Assembly: GCA_034769895.1 (NCBI GenBank)
Contig: CM068372.1
Coordinates: forward strand, 371,151,258-371,215,257
DNA length: 64,000 bases
Reading direction: 5' to 3'
DNA from: Magicicada septendecula
Lineage: Eukaryota; Arthropoda; Insecta; Hemiptera; Cicadidae
Under the pieces are notes generated by a model, which had not been told where the DNA came from, did not search any database, and was given only the letters and a program-made list of their open reading frames with translations. Positions 1 to 9,829 of this stretch are shown piece by piece. A program made the translations under genes and the position numbers. How positions within the stretch are numbered: the stretch's first letter is position 1; the number at the start of each line of letters is the position of its first letter.

Positions 1-834
1 GCTATCTTAACAATGCCACCTAAAATTTCAAAATTATTCCATCAACAAATTATCCCAAATCTCTAAGTGTTGTGTCATAATGAGAACTTTGTGTCATTCA
101 GAAAAGTTCAAAACCGGACTTAGGATTTGAATTTTTCAAATTATGCTACCATTACTGGTGTTAAAGATTTGTTATAATATGAGAACGTCTGTTATATTTA
201 CAAACATCAGAAGTGCATAATAATTTCAGATATCCAGAATTAACTTCCTAACAGAAAATAAGAAATTTTTAATTTCAGTTATAATTACAGAATTAACAAA
301 AACCATAAGTAAATGAAAGTGTAACGTTAGTAGATTATCTTTTAAATACATTATGGAATGACATTACACTGATAAAACTTTTCAAAACAGATACCACATG
401 TAACAGCGTAAGTGTATGTGCAATACCAAGAAACCATCAGATCACTCCAAGACACGTCGACAAGATAAATGTGTAATGGTAACAACAGACATGGTGGCAA
501 TATATTTTAAAGCTCTGACGCATTTCTAAACCAGCTGGTGCACACAGCAGCAGACACTGATGAGTCAGAAATAAATCTTCATATACTTGATACTACACAC
601 ACCACAGTAATATTTAGTAGATTATAAAGTGGTTGGTAATATTCCAGATTTGACACAATCAGCTTTCTGCCATTAGAGTGCAATGTTATCATGATCAGTA
701 TACTACATTCTTCACTATGCCTCCTGACAGGAAGACATGGGACGTTTATTTTGTGAGTTTAGACTTATTCTTCTTTGTGAAGTGTAACATTGCGAAACAT
801 CATGGTGTATGATGTATGTAAAAATATTTTGAGA
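1..834. other. Unassigned AT-rich DNA, no gene recognised
   Basis: No convincing open reading frame, RNA gene or terminal repeat is visible. The stretch is AT-rich with short simple runs. It precedes a hAT transposon and may be host intergenic DNA or an older, unrecognisable repeat. Confidence 0.5.
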
Positions 835-842
835 GTGTAACT

Positions 843-858
843 CAGTGGCGGCTGGTGA
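843..858 (+). repeat. hAT left terminal inverted repeat
   Basis: Starts CAGTGGCGGCTGGTGA directly after the target duplication GTGTAACT. It matches the reverse complement of the right end, with one or two mismatches beyond the first 11 bases. Confidence 0.85.
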
Positions 859-1377
859 GATTTTAGTTTGGTGGGGCTGCACTACAATTTTCAACTTTCA
901 ACATTTACCATTATCATATATTAGTGAAATTTATATACTATTACTAGGTCTTTTATATGTATTGAAGCTGAAGCTGTGACAAAACATTGGTCCAATCCTA
1001 TTTGGTGCTGCTGCTGCTGTTGGTGATGATATTTATGATTATGATTAATTATGATTTAAGATCCTAACACTAGAGGCCTACATGTTAAAATTCAAACAAA
1101 TTATAATTTTTAATTTACACATTAAACTTATAGACATTAAAATTTTCAAATGAAAATATAATAGTGAGTTACGTTCTTAAATAAAATCAGAAATAAATCA
1201 CCGTTTCTTTCACAATTTTATTTAAACATGAAGTCCATTCTCCTTTCTTTCCAACTGGAAAACTTATAGATAACTTTGTCATTACAATGAATAATATTTT
1301 CAATCATTGCTTTTTCTGTGCTTAACACTGCTAAAGCAGCAAGACGCCCTTGTGTCATTGTACTTCTTAGGAAACTC

Positions 1378-3060
1378 TTAACTCTTTTCAAACGTGGACA
1401 AGCACCTCTCAGGCTCAGCAGTAATCATGGGAATAGTTAGAATTATTTGGAGGAGAGTGAACACTTCTGTGCAGGACTCGGCAATTCCTGTATCCAATAT
1501 GATTTTGTAAGTTTTCATAACCTCTGAATTACTATGGAATTCTTGCCTCTTGTACAAAACAGACAGTTCAGTTTCCAAACGTTCTTTACAAAGAAAGGGT
1601 AAGCTTCAATAGTTTCAGCAAATTCGGGTGAAGAACTTATACTGTCTTTGGAGAGGGAGAAATTTAACAGTTTTGCTCCTAACAGATGTTTATTAAAAGA
1701 AAATCTCTCTTTTATCTAATAACAAATAATATCACACACCTCCTTTGCAGAGACAAGATTATGTGATAACGTTTTCCTTTTCTTCATGAGTGGAGTGTCT
1801 TTTTCTTGGTCAATAACAGAGGAAAGTCTATTTCTTTCATTCATGATTGCCTCAAGAAATTTATTTACTCCATTATAGACGCTACTGGAGTTTGCATTAT
1901 GATGCTGCAGGTGGTTATATAAAATATCCACATGAGACATGATGTAATGAGAAAATTCTAGCCAAAAGTTGAAGTCCTGGTCATTCAACATACAGAGAAT
2001 ACCTGCAGCCGCTTGCACAGTGGAATGATTTTTGTCAATTTGACATTTCTCAAAACATACTATTAGACTTTCCTTGTTTTCAAAAACGGTGTTCACTAAC
2101 CAGCTTTTAAAATTCCATCTTGTTTGATACTCGAGGTATTTGTTTAGAAATACTGTCTAGAATAGATAATCATGACTTTGAAAAAATGCAGGTATAGCAG
2201 CAAGACTACTGAAAAAAATACGAGCTTGTGAGTTTTGTGATGTTGCCTTTTCTACAATTAAATTTAATTTATGCGCATAACAGTACACAAAATGTGCATA
2301 TTTGTATGACTGTTGAATTATTTTATGCACACCTCCTTTCTAGCCACTAAAACCGGGGGCTCTGTCGTAAGTCTGAGCTATAAGTTTGTCACTGTCGCCA
2401 ATCAGGACTATATTTACCTGTTCTAAAATACATTCCGCTAACACTTCAGCATTTTGGGTTAAAAAATCCTCAGAATCTTTCATGCACAATTCTGTTCAGT
2501 TCATAACGAAAAACAATAACGTGCTGCATAAGACCTGACACATCTGATATACCATCCGACATTACTGATAAAAATTTAGACTGTTTAATTTCAGCACGTA
2601 TTTCATCACAACACACCTCAAGGATACAGTCTACAAGTTCATTCTGAATTGTCTTAGACGTTTCCTTAAACACTGTTGACTTCATAAAATGACTTTTAAG
2701 AGACTCGTCTAACTTTCCAGCAAATTCTAACAATCCTCAAAATACACCAGGAATCGATGACTGTGAAGTTTCATCGTGACCATGTAACGGAAGCTCAAAT
2801 TTTCCACAAAACTTGACACAGTCAATAATTTTCGAGAGAATTTCGCGATTCTGTCTCATTTTTCATTGTTTGTTTGTTTATTGTTTGCCACTTAACTGAT
2901 GTGCAATGTTTACTTTTCCTAACATAGCTAAATCAATTACATTCTTCATATGTTTTGCTGAATCTTCGTGTTTTTTTACTTTCTCGCCTAAATGTTTTAA
3001 ATCATTCACTCCAACCTTTGTCCAAGTTGCATCACCTCCAAATATAAACAAGGAAAGCAA
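1378..3060 (-). pseudogene. hAT transposase remnant (TTF zinc finger, DUF4371, dimerisation region)
   Basis: The minus strand reads through four recognisable blocks. Near 2880-3060 is the TTF-type zinc-finger end (FGGDATWTKVGVNDLKHL). At 2470-2860 comes the start of DUF4371 (EILSKIIDCVKFCGKFELPL, then SDGISDVSG). At 1716-2400 lies the rest of the RNase H-like fold, including a YAHKLNLIVEKA-like helix. At 1378-1578 is the C-terminal hAT dimerisation region (ITAEPERCLST). These are the usual order and spacing for ZMYM1-like hAT transposases. At least four in-frame stops interrupt it (for example near 2733, 2345, 2160 and 1378), so it is a pseudogene. In the living family the protein cuts and pastes the element by binding the terminal repeats in the nucleus. 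Confidence 0.85.
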
Positions 3061-3667
3061 AATAGTGCATTCTTTTCAGGACAGCCACACAATCACTTAT
3101 GTTTCGAATAAATGGACACATTAAATTTCCTACAATTAGTCTGCTTGACAATGGCCGAGAAATTAATAAATCAGGAGTCTCTCGACCTAAATTCTTAATT
3201 TAATTCTTCTCTGATAATGATAACGATGAAAAACTGATGTTTTGCAAATATAAAACACTATTTTTATTCATATTTGTTTTAAAACTGCAACGATAGAAAT
3301 TAGCACAGTCTACAAACACGGAACACGCAGTCAGGAAAAAATTTGCAAGCACACGTTCGATTTCTCGACAGCTTCGGGCTGGACTGAATGCAGCCCAAGT
3401 TTGGCTTGTTAACAAAGCATTCTCCCACCACGTGCCTCAAGCGCAGACGCAACACGCACTTGTCAAAGTAGGGCACAGCCCGAGCCTGCCACATACACGC
3501 ATCAGTTTACACGACCATCAGTTATGGCTGAACGTGAATATAAAATGTATTTCTTATACTGGCGAGTCTTTGAAGAATACATCATTTCCTAAATAAAAAG
3601 TTATTTGTATACGGTAATTAGTTTTCCTTGAAAATTTTAGGGAGGGCTGCAGCCCTGCAGCCCTTAT

Positions 3668-3683
3668 GGACGAGCCGCCACTG
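3668..3683 (-). repeat. hAT right terminal inverted repeat
   Basis: Ends GCCGCCACTG directly before the second GTGTAACT. Inverted, it gives CAGTGGCGGC, the same as the left end. Confidence 0.85.
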
Positions 3684-3691
3684 GTGTAACT

Positions 3692-3839
3692 TCAGACACA
3701 GGAATCTCACATTACATATGAGCAACCATACAGTGACTAAGAAGCAGGACTGCGTAAGTTATTACACTATGCAGCTCTACTTTCCTGGGCTGTATGCAAC
3801 CTATCTTGGAATGCTCCTGGCTCATAGAATCGTGTAATG
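3692..3839. other. Short unassigned spacer between hAT and LTR element D
   Basis: About 150 bases with no recognised feature. It is the left flank of element D. Confidence 0.5.
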
Positions 3840-4860
3840 TGTAATGGTACAAACCTATGAGGATTTGTAATTTGAATCTTGTCAATTTTATTTCAACCCA
3901 AGAATATTTGGTGAACGGACTATAGCCACGGGACTGTCGCGGCAAGGCACTGGAATGCAGGTTATCAACGAGGGTGCACATTCACAAACAAGCGCGCGCA
4001 CCAGTCGGCCAGGTTTCTCACAAAAATGGCACGTACGAATAAATTCCTTAGCGCTGGAACCGCGCAGAGAACAAAGGCAGTCGGCATCTAGATTCTGAAC
4101 CGCGCAGATACGCGGTTCGCCTAAAACTGTACTCAACAATGTAAACCGACCAGTAAATCATGTGATTTTAATGTAAAACAGCAGTAAATCATGTAATAGT
4201 GATCCCTCAGACATAATTCACAAACATTAACAGTTTGACTCATTTTCGGAGTGTGTTAAAGAGATCGGAAGTTAGCAGTGATGGTGTAACCACGTGGAGA
4301 CGGCGATGAAAGGATGAGTACCTAATATAAGCAGTTGAACAGACAAAAACATTTCAATTTTAACTAAATTCAACACCGGTATTAATTATGAAAATTTAAA
4401 TAGAAAGCGCTTTACAATATAAAATGTATAATGAATGACTGAGAGTGTGAGCAAACTGGGTCACCTTCTAAAGTAGATATAATCTAGTTAAATAAGTGAA
4501 TATAAGGTTACAGGGATTATTTTTAACTGTATTTCAGAATCTGTTTTAAATAATGGCCAATAACGGACCATAATCAATTCGAAAGTAAGAATACAAAATG
4601 TAGAGAAAGACGAAATTGTTGATGTGGTAGTTTAGCAAGAATGACAGAGTAGAATGAAATAAAATAATGTTTTATATGAAATTATAAATATGTATTTGTT
4701 ATTTGCATTGACCTGTTTTTCTCTGCCGAGTACACTAGACGACACTTTGGTTAATTTGCACAAGAACGTCAAGATTTAAGTTTGTTTCAATTGACGTCCA
4801 AATAAAGGTAGGTGACACAATTTAAATATTTTAATCATTTAATTCACGAGTAATACTTCA
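3840..4860 (+). repeat. Element D 5' LTR
   Basis: Starts TGTAATGGTAC. The first 258 bp match 7900-8157. The end is placed at ...TACTTCA just before the first primer-site-like motif, but because the same LTR-end/primer-site unit is repeated downstream, the true boundary could be one unit further right. A splice-donor-like GTAGGT lies at 4808-4813. Confidence 0.7.
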
Positions 4861-4861
4861 A

Positions 4862-5009
4862 GACGCCCGAAACAGGGACGAATTTTAAATATTTTAATTA
4901 CTAATCCACGTGAAATACTTCAAATGACGCCTGAAAACGGGGACGAATTTAAATATTTTAATTAATAAATAGCCACATAATACTTCAAATGACGCCTGTA
5001 ACAGCGACG
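4862..5009 (+). repeat. Triplicated primer-binding-site units in element D leader
   Basis: Three imperfect ~62-bp tandem units each end in a tRNA-Lys-like primer-site motif: GACGCCCGAAACAGGGACG (4862-4880), TGACGCCTGAAAACGGGGAC (from 4925) and TGACGCCTGTAACAGCGACG (4990-5009). Each is preceded by the same TTTAAATATTTTAAT and AATACTTCAA text, so the LTR end and primer site were duplicated together. The first is closest to the canonical TGGCGCCCGAACAGGGAC. Confidence 0.75.
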
Positions 5010-5047
5010 TTGTAAATTAAAAGTAAATAATTTACAACCTAGTCGAA

Positions 5048-5797
5048 ATGGCAGAGAAAAATAAGAATGCAAATTTATGTGAGAGTGTAGAGGGGGGATC
5101 AATTTTAAACGTTACACAAGACGATTTAATATCGACGAACAAAAATATTGATGAGAGCATACAATCAGAAATACCGAATGTAAATGAAACGGTCGAAGTT
5201 GAATGTAGTAGTAAGAGCCATAATGTAGATATATTTAAACAATTAACAATGATTATGGAAATGATGTCAGGAATGAAAACTGATAATGATAAAAATAATG
5301 AGAAGTTAAACACGAGTTTAGATGAGTTAAAGTCAGAAAATAATAATTTAAACACAAGTTTAAATGAATTTAAAACTGAAATGAAATCAGAAAATAATAA
5401 TTTAAAGACGAGCTTGAATGAATTTAAGATTGAAATCAAGTCAGAGATAAATGCTAGCAACATAGAGCTGAAAACGGAAATAAACAAACAAAACGAAAAA
5501 TTAAGAGAAATAAATAATAAATTAGAGGAACGAAATAAGACTATTGCGGGAATGAAAGGTGAGATAATGATAAATATAAATAAAATACAAGACAAAATAA
5601 ACGAAAGTAGAACTCTGAAGGAGGAGGTAGAAAATGATACAGTTACAGGTGAGTGTAACGAGAACAAAAATAATGAAGGTACTAGTACTAACGTAAGTGA
5701 CGAATTTAAAACTAGTGGTAATTATGATGATATAGTTAAAAATGTGGTGTTAGAAGGTAAAATAAATAATAATAGTGGCAATGGAGTTTTGGGGGGG

Positions 5798-5888
<91 letters not shown>

Positions 5889-6265
5889 TGAACAGAGGTT
5901 ATAACGAATTAGCAGAGAGGTTAGATATTACGAGAGTTAATAATATTGAATACTTACCTTGCGAAATAGGTAGTACAGCAAATGATGATAAGGTTGGGGA
6001 TATTGATTACATACCTTATGAGATAACTGATGTAGTCGATGAATATAATGATGTAACTTACCTGATGTTAACAGAAATTACTATACCCAATGTTGACAGG
6101 AATTTTGAATTGATAGTATACAATAATATTTGTAGTTACTATATTGATACAATGGAAAAAAGTAATGATGATGAGTATTATAATTATAATAATAAAAATG
6201 TGTCTGTAATTGTAAATGAGTGGTGTAGACATAAGACCAGGTTATTATACGATGATGGGGGGTAA
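5048..6265 (+). CDS. Coiled-coil protein of non-autonomous LTR element D
   Basis: An uninterrupted 405-residue ORF. Residues ~60-200 are a long heptad-like, Lys/Glu/Asn-rich coiled coil with internal repeats of the type SLNEFK-EIKSE. A MEMMSGMK motif near residue 75 resembles MELMSSMK in the Gag of Gypsy element C. A run of ~27 Arg-Glu residues, encoded by a GA microsatellite, follows. The C-terminal ~130 residues (EYLPCE, then RHKTRLLYDDGG at the very end) match the C-termini encoded by elements A and B. No cysteine-knuckle, protease or polymerase motif is present. I do not recognise a named family; a Gag-like structural or RNA-binding role is possible because of the shared coiled coil and its place after the leader. 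The start at 5048 is the first ATG after a CCTAG possible splice acceptor. Confidence 0.75.
5796..5880 (+). repeat. (GA)n microsatellite, coding for Arg-Glu repeats
   Basis: A run of ten G then about 40 GA dinucleotides inside the element D ORF. It keeps the frame and encodes a poly-(Arg-Glu) tract, highly charged and likely helical or disordered. Confidence 0.95.
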
Positions 6266-7530
6266 ACAATTAATGTTTATGAACGTTTAACTATGTAATT
6301 AATGGTTTTGAAATGGACTGCTTTATAAAATGATTTGTGGTAAACGATAACAAATAATAATGTGTATTGTATATTTTTGTGTTGATATTAAATGAAATAT
6401 TGTACAAGATTAATGTTAATAACAAACTAAACAAATTTTTTTGGAGAATTTAAAGGTGTAGTGAATGCTAAATAACTGAGAATTGATTAGTAAAAAGGTC
6501 AATTGAGATTCAAGCGTAATGTCTATTATTTTATATGCAAATTTAAAGATGAATTGTTTAATTTCAGGTGATAATGTTTAATGTATAAAATGTTATGTAA
6601 AATGAATGTTGATAATTTTTAATAATAAAACTTGAATTTTTTGGAGAAGTGGTAAATAATTAAAGGTTGAGTATTAACAGGTTTAATTGAAAATAAAGTG
6701 TTGGAATGTTTGGAAATTTTATTCAGATGCAAATTAAATGTTAATGTTAATGGATCGAAATTTGTATTATTTATGAATGTTTATGTTTTATAATGTTGTA
6801 CTATGTTAGAGTGCAGGAATTATTATGTATTAATTATGGAGGAAACATGTATTATGTATTTTACATTGTATGATTTTGTGTATTTGTGTTAGTTGTATTC
6901 CATATGATTGAAGTAAGGTCATTCCCCTGGGAAAGAGACATCAGCTGATGACTGATGTTAGAGATGTAGGATGTTTCTTGTAATTGATGCATAGATTGTT
7001 TTACTAATTAATGTAATTAAATAATTTTGTTTTTTTATTAACTGTCAGAATAGATATTTTTGGTAATTAATTTTTGTTGGGAAAAAAAAATTTTTCTTTG
7101 TAGTAAAGGATTTTATTTTAAATTTTAATGTGCATTATAAGTAGAGAAGATGTCCGCTGATTCATGATGTTTATATTATGTTATATTTTGTAATCAAGTA
7201 TAGTTATATGTGAATTGATGCTAGGGATAAGTTGTTTATTTTATTTTGTTTATCATGAGGAGTTATAAGGAAAAATAAATAAGACTTTGAATTTTGAAAA
7301 TGACGATTAAATTAATTGAAAGAGATGATGTAAATTAACATCAATGTGGATTTTGATAATGGACTTAGATTAATTTCACTATTTGAACAAAATTTAAATA
7401 ATTTAATTTGATTTGATTTGAACGTCAAGAAAAATTTAAAGTTGAGAAATGGGAATGAGTTTTGTGTAGAAGCAAATATAAAATGTTTGTGAATTTTACA
7501 TTAATAATTAATATGTGGAGGTAGTGTGTA
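6266..7530 (+). other. Noncoding AT-rich interior of element D
   Basis: No ORF worth reporting. AT-rich, with a short palindrome around CATCAGCTGATG near 6950. It separates the ORF from the 3' module. Elements A and B have 1.3-1.9 kb noncoding stretches in the same place. Confidence 0.6.
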
Positions 7531-7693
7531 ATTTAGTAATGAATATGTGTATGCACCCAGTACTTGCTAAAGGCAATCCAGTATGTATGTAAGGGAAGAT
7601 ATATCAGTTGAGGATCTGGTATGGTATAAGGCCAGTTAGGGAATTTTATTTGGAATGTTACAAGGTAAGGTGGTACTGTAGTGAGTGCCTGTC

Positions 7694-7740
7694 CGATGTT
7701 ACGGTGTTGAGCTCTCGAACCGAGAAGTCCAGTAATGTTG
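7694..7740 (+). promoter_or_regulatory. Conserved core stem of the 3' module (element D)
   Basis: The outer stem CGATGTTA / TAATGTTG pairs over eight positions using G-U wobbles. It encloses the near-invariant GGTGTTG...CTCTCG...GAGAAGTCCAG text also found in A, B, E and F'. Probably an RNA structure of the element transcript. Confidence 0.65.
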
Positions 7741-7850
7741 TGCAGGTGCAGCCATAGTCACCGAGCTAGGGGGGTAGTTTACCCATGATGTGTTAAAGAA
7801 TTAAAGGGGGTTGTTGGCAACATATCCTTGCTGATCCTCTTAGGGTTTAG

Positions 7851-7891
7851 CAATGAGAGTTTTTCTGTTTCGGCAGAAACACTCTCATTGG
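7851..7891 (+). promoter_or_regulatory. PPT-proximal hairpin (element D)
   Basis: Perfect 10-bp stem CAATGAGAGT / ACTCTCATTG, then TTCTG / CAGAA, with a UUCG-containing loop. It abuts the purine tract GGGGAGG and the LTR start at 7900. The same hairpin with different bases occurs in A, B, E and F'. Confidence 0.8.
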
Positions 7892-7899
7892 GGAGGTAT

Positions 7900-8157
7900 T
7901 GTAACGGTACAAACCTATGAGGATTTGTAATTAGAATCTTGTCAATTTTATTTCAACCCAAGTATGTTTGGTGAACAGACTATAGCCACGGGACTGTCGC
8001 GGCAAGGCACTGGAATTCAGGTTATCAATGAGGGTGCGCATTCACAAACAAGGGCGCGCACTGGTCGGCCAGGTTTCTCACAAAATTGGCACGTATGAAT
8101 AAATTCCGTAGCGCTGGAACCGCGCAGAGAATAAAGGCAGTCGGCATCTAGATTCTG
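7900..8157 (+). repeat. Element D 3' LTR, partial
   Basis: Starts TGTAACGGTACAAACC right after a purine-rich tract and matches the first 258 bp of the 5' LTR. It ends where the next element begins. Confidence 0.85.
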
Positions 8158-8176
8158 TACTATTATTTTTTTTTAT

Positions 8177-8194
8177 GTCACTGTTCGGGGAAAT
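8177..8194 (-). promoter_or_regulatory. Diverged primer-binding-site-like motif beside LTR E
   Basis: On the minus strand, the sequence after LTR E reads CCCCGAACAGTGAC, close to the GCCCGAACAGGGAC part of a tRNA-Lys primer site. It follows the LTR as a 5' LTR would require, although the other side of the same LTR carries 3' internal sequence. Confidence 0.45.
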
Positions 8195-8197
8195 CAA

Positions 8198-9392
8198 TGT
8201 AACTATAATTCTTTTTATTTTATTTATTATTTACTTTCACTTTATTACTTGTTAACGTTTATTTTTTCAGACGCCATCTTTAAGGCTTGCCAACTATATA
8301 TATAAAATTGTTACTTACCAGGGCCAGGTTCTTTTCGCCGAACAGGAGAACCGATTATGGTTATTCGAAATAAAGAAAACTTTACTTGTTTCCCATGAAT
8401 TATGTTTTATTAATTACTTTCTTCAAATGTAAAAATCATTTACCTTCCATCACAAAAGATTTTTCTCCCCCTTTTACGTATTAGTAATTAACTGGAAACA
8501 ATTCAACACTTATTTTCTTATATATGTATCTATTTATAAGCTTACCTCCTTCCAACAAAAACAGAACAAGATATTCATTATACAAATTAACTTTATATGT
8601 ACAACAAACCAGCGCTTCAGTCACACACACATTTATACCTTTTTGAGATCTCAAAATTTAATTGGAATACCTTATTTTCTTAATTTTGTTTAACCTTTTT
8701 TGAAATTTTTCTGGTTTATACATTCTGTGTTACTTATCTTGTTATTTTAGTCCGAAACAGTCCAGGCTCCACCCGTATTCTCGTTCACTACGCACATTTC
8801 CTTTTTTACCATTTTCACTGTCACTTCGTTCTATATTAATAAAATGAAACTGATTATTTCCTTAAAATGTCACATTTTAAGTGATTTTAACTGGGGCGTA
8901 AGTTTAAACTGTTTTACACGTGCGGTATTCACATTTTAGTGCGGGCGCCCGCGATTTACGTTCTAGAACTTTTATTTGCAGCCGGCCGGCATCACAAGTA
9001 GATTTGAACTGGGGCGAGACGAACTGGACTATTTTCTGAAGTGGTCGCGGGTTACGTGACCAAATCTTATTGTTCTTGTTTGTATTACTACACCACTATG
9101 TGAGGCGGGCTGACACACCTCACATACCAGCGTGACGTATGAACTGATGTAACATCGTACGATCCATTAAATTACATAATATGCTTGTCACTGGAGCTGA
9201 CCTTGGCACAAATCCGCATGCCGGTTTATTGCGTTGTATAATTCATGAACTCTATTTGTTTACTTTTCTCATAATTAATATTTATATTATTTTTCATGTT
9301 TCCCCAAAATTAATACATAATAAAACATTAGCCTTTTATTAAAACACAATATTTTTTATATTACCCCAGGTAGGCCTAAATGTCCCGTTACA
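8198..9392 (-). repeat. LTR of element E
   Basis: Read on the minus strand it starts TGTAACGGGACATTTAGG at 9392 and ends near ...TTACA at 8198, about 1.2 kb. It is preceded by the conserved 3' module with a purine tract (9393-9401). Inside are a GCCGGCCGGC motif shared with LTRs A and B, a splice-donor GTAAGT (complement at 8313-8318) and an AAGATGGCGTC motif (near 8264-8278) like those in the U5 of A and B. No second copy is in the window, so boundaries rest on the TG...CA ends and the neighbouring motifs. Confidence 0.65.
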
Positions 9393-9829
9393 ATACCCCC
9401 TCAATGAGAGGTTTTATGCCGAAGCATAAAAACCTCATACTTATGCCGAAGCATTGACACACTCATACTTACTAAAGGGATCAGTCAGGATATGTCGCCA
9501 CAACTCCCTGTACGGTTTACATAAAAAATATCTAACTTACCCTTGGTCCAGTGACCGTGACCCCACCTGACTGACCTTACTGGACTTCTCTCTCGAGATC
9601 CCAACACCGCAAGGCCAGTCAGGCACTTTACGCTCCTGCTCTGACACGCTGGCCAGCTCAGGACCGCCGCCACAGCATCACCAAAATCTGAAACATCGAA
9701 TCAAAAATATCAACTAGTGGCCTTGTATAATACCATATCCCTACCTGATCTGTTTCCCCTTAACTGTGCGCTGGTTTGCGTTAAGTAGCACTGGTTTTTC
9801 TTTTCTTAATTCTTAACACACATGTATAT
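9393..9829 (-). mobile_element. 3' internal module of element E
   Basis: On the minus strand this holds the module common to A, B, D and F': a core stem (about 9569-9620, with GAGAAGTCCAGTAAGG), then a PPT-proximal hairpin (9402-9436) with a GC-UUCG-GC tetraloop, then the purine tract GAGGGGGTATT next to the LTR. A second small ATGC-UUCG-GCAT hairpin follows at about 9441-9454. Element C is inserted at its right edge. Confidence 0.7.

Larger units (their letters stand above)
843..3683 (-). mobile_element. hAT DNA transposon (ZMYM/DUF4371 type), decayed
   Basis: A 2.84-kb element bounded by short terminal inverted repeats beginning CAGTGGCGGCT on the left and ending AGCCGCCACTG on the right. 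It is flanked by a perfect 8-bp target duplication, GTGTAACT, at 835-842 and 3684-3691, the size hAT transposases make. The minus strand carries remains of a hAT transposase with a TTF-type zinc finger, the DUF4371/RNase H-like region and a C-terminal dimerisation region, the arrangement seen in the ZMYM1-like transposons of animals. Several in-frame stops show that it cannot make its own transposase, although both ends and the target duplication remain clean. Confidence 0.9.
3840..8157 (+). mobile_element. LTR element D, non-autonomous, right end missing
   Basis: Two copies of one LTR in the same orientation (starts TGTAATGGTACAAACC at 3840 and TGTAACGGTACAAACC at 7900) enclose a leader with primer-site-like motifs, one long ORF (5048-6265), about 1.3 kb of AT-rich noncoding DNA and a conserved 3' module ending in a purine-rich tract. 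There is no protease, reverse transcriptase or integrase, so it would depend on another element. The second LTR is only about 258 bp long and stops where sequence related to element E begins, so the element is broken at the right. Over the shared 258 bp the LTRs look about 95-97 percent identical, suggesting a moderately young copy. Confidence 0.85.

Noticed and set aside
5032-5667. A 211-residue Ser/Phe-rich minus-strand frame
   Set aside because: Antisense shadow of the element D coiled-coil ORF; its hydrophobic look comes from the complement of Lys/Asn/Glu codons.
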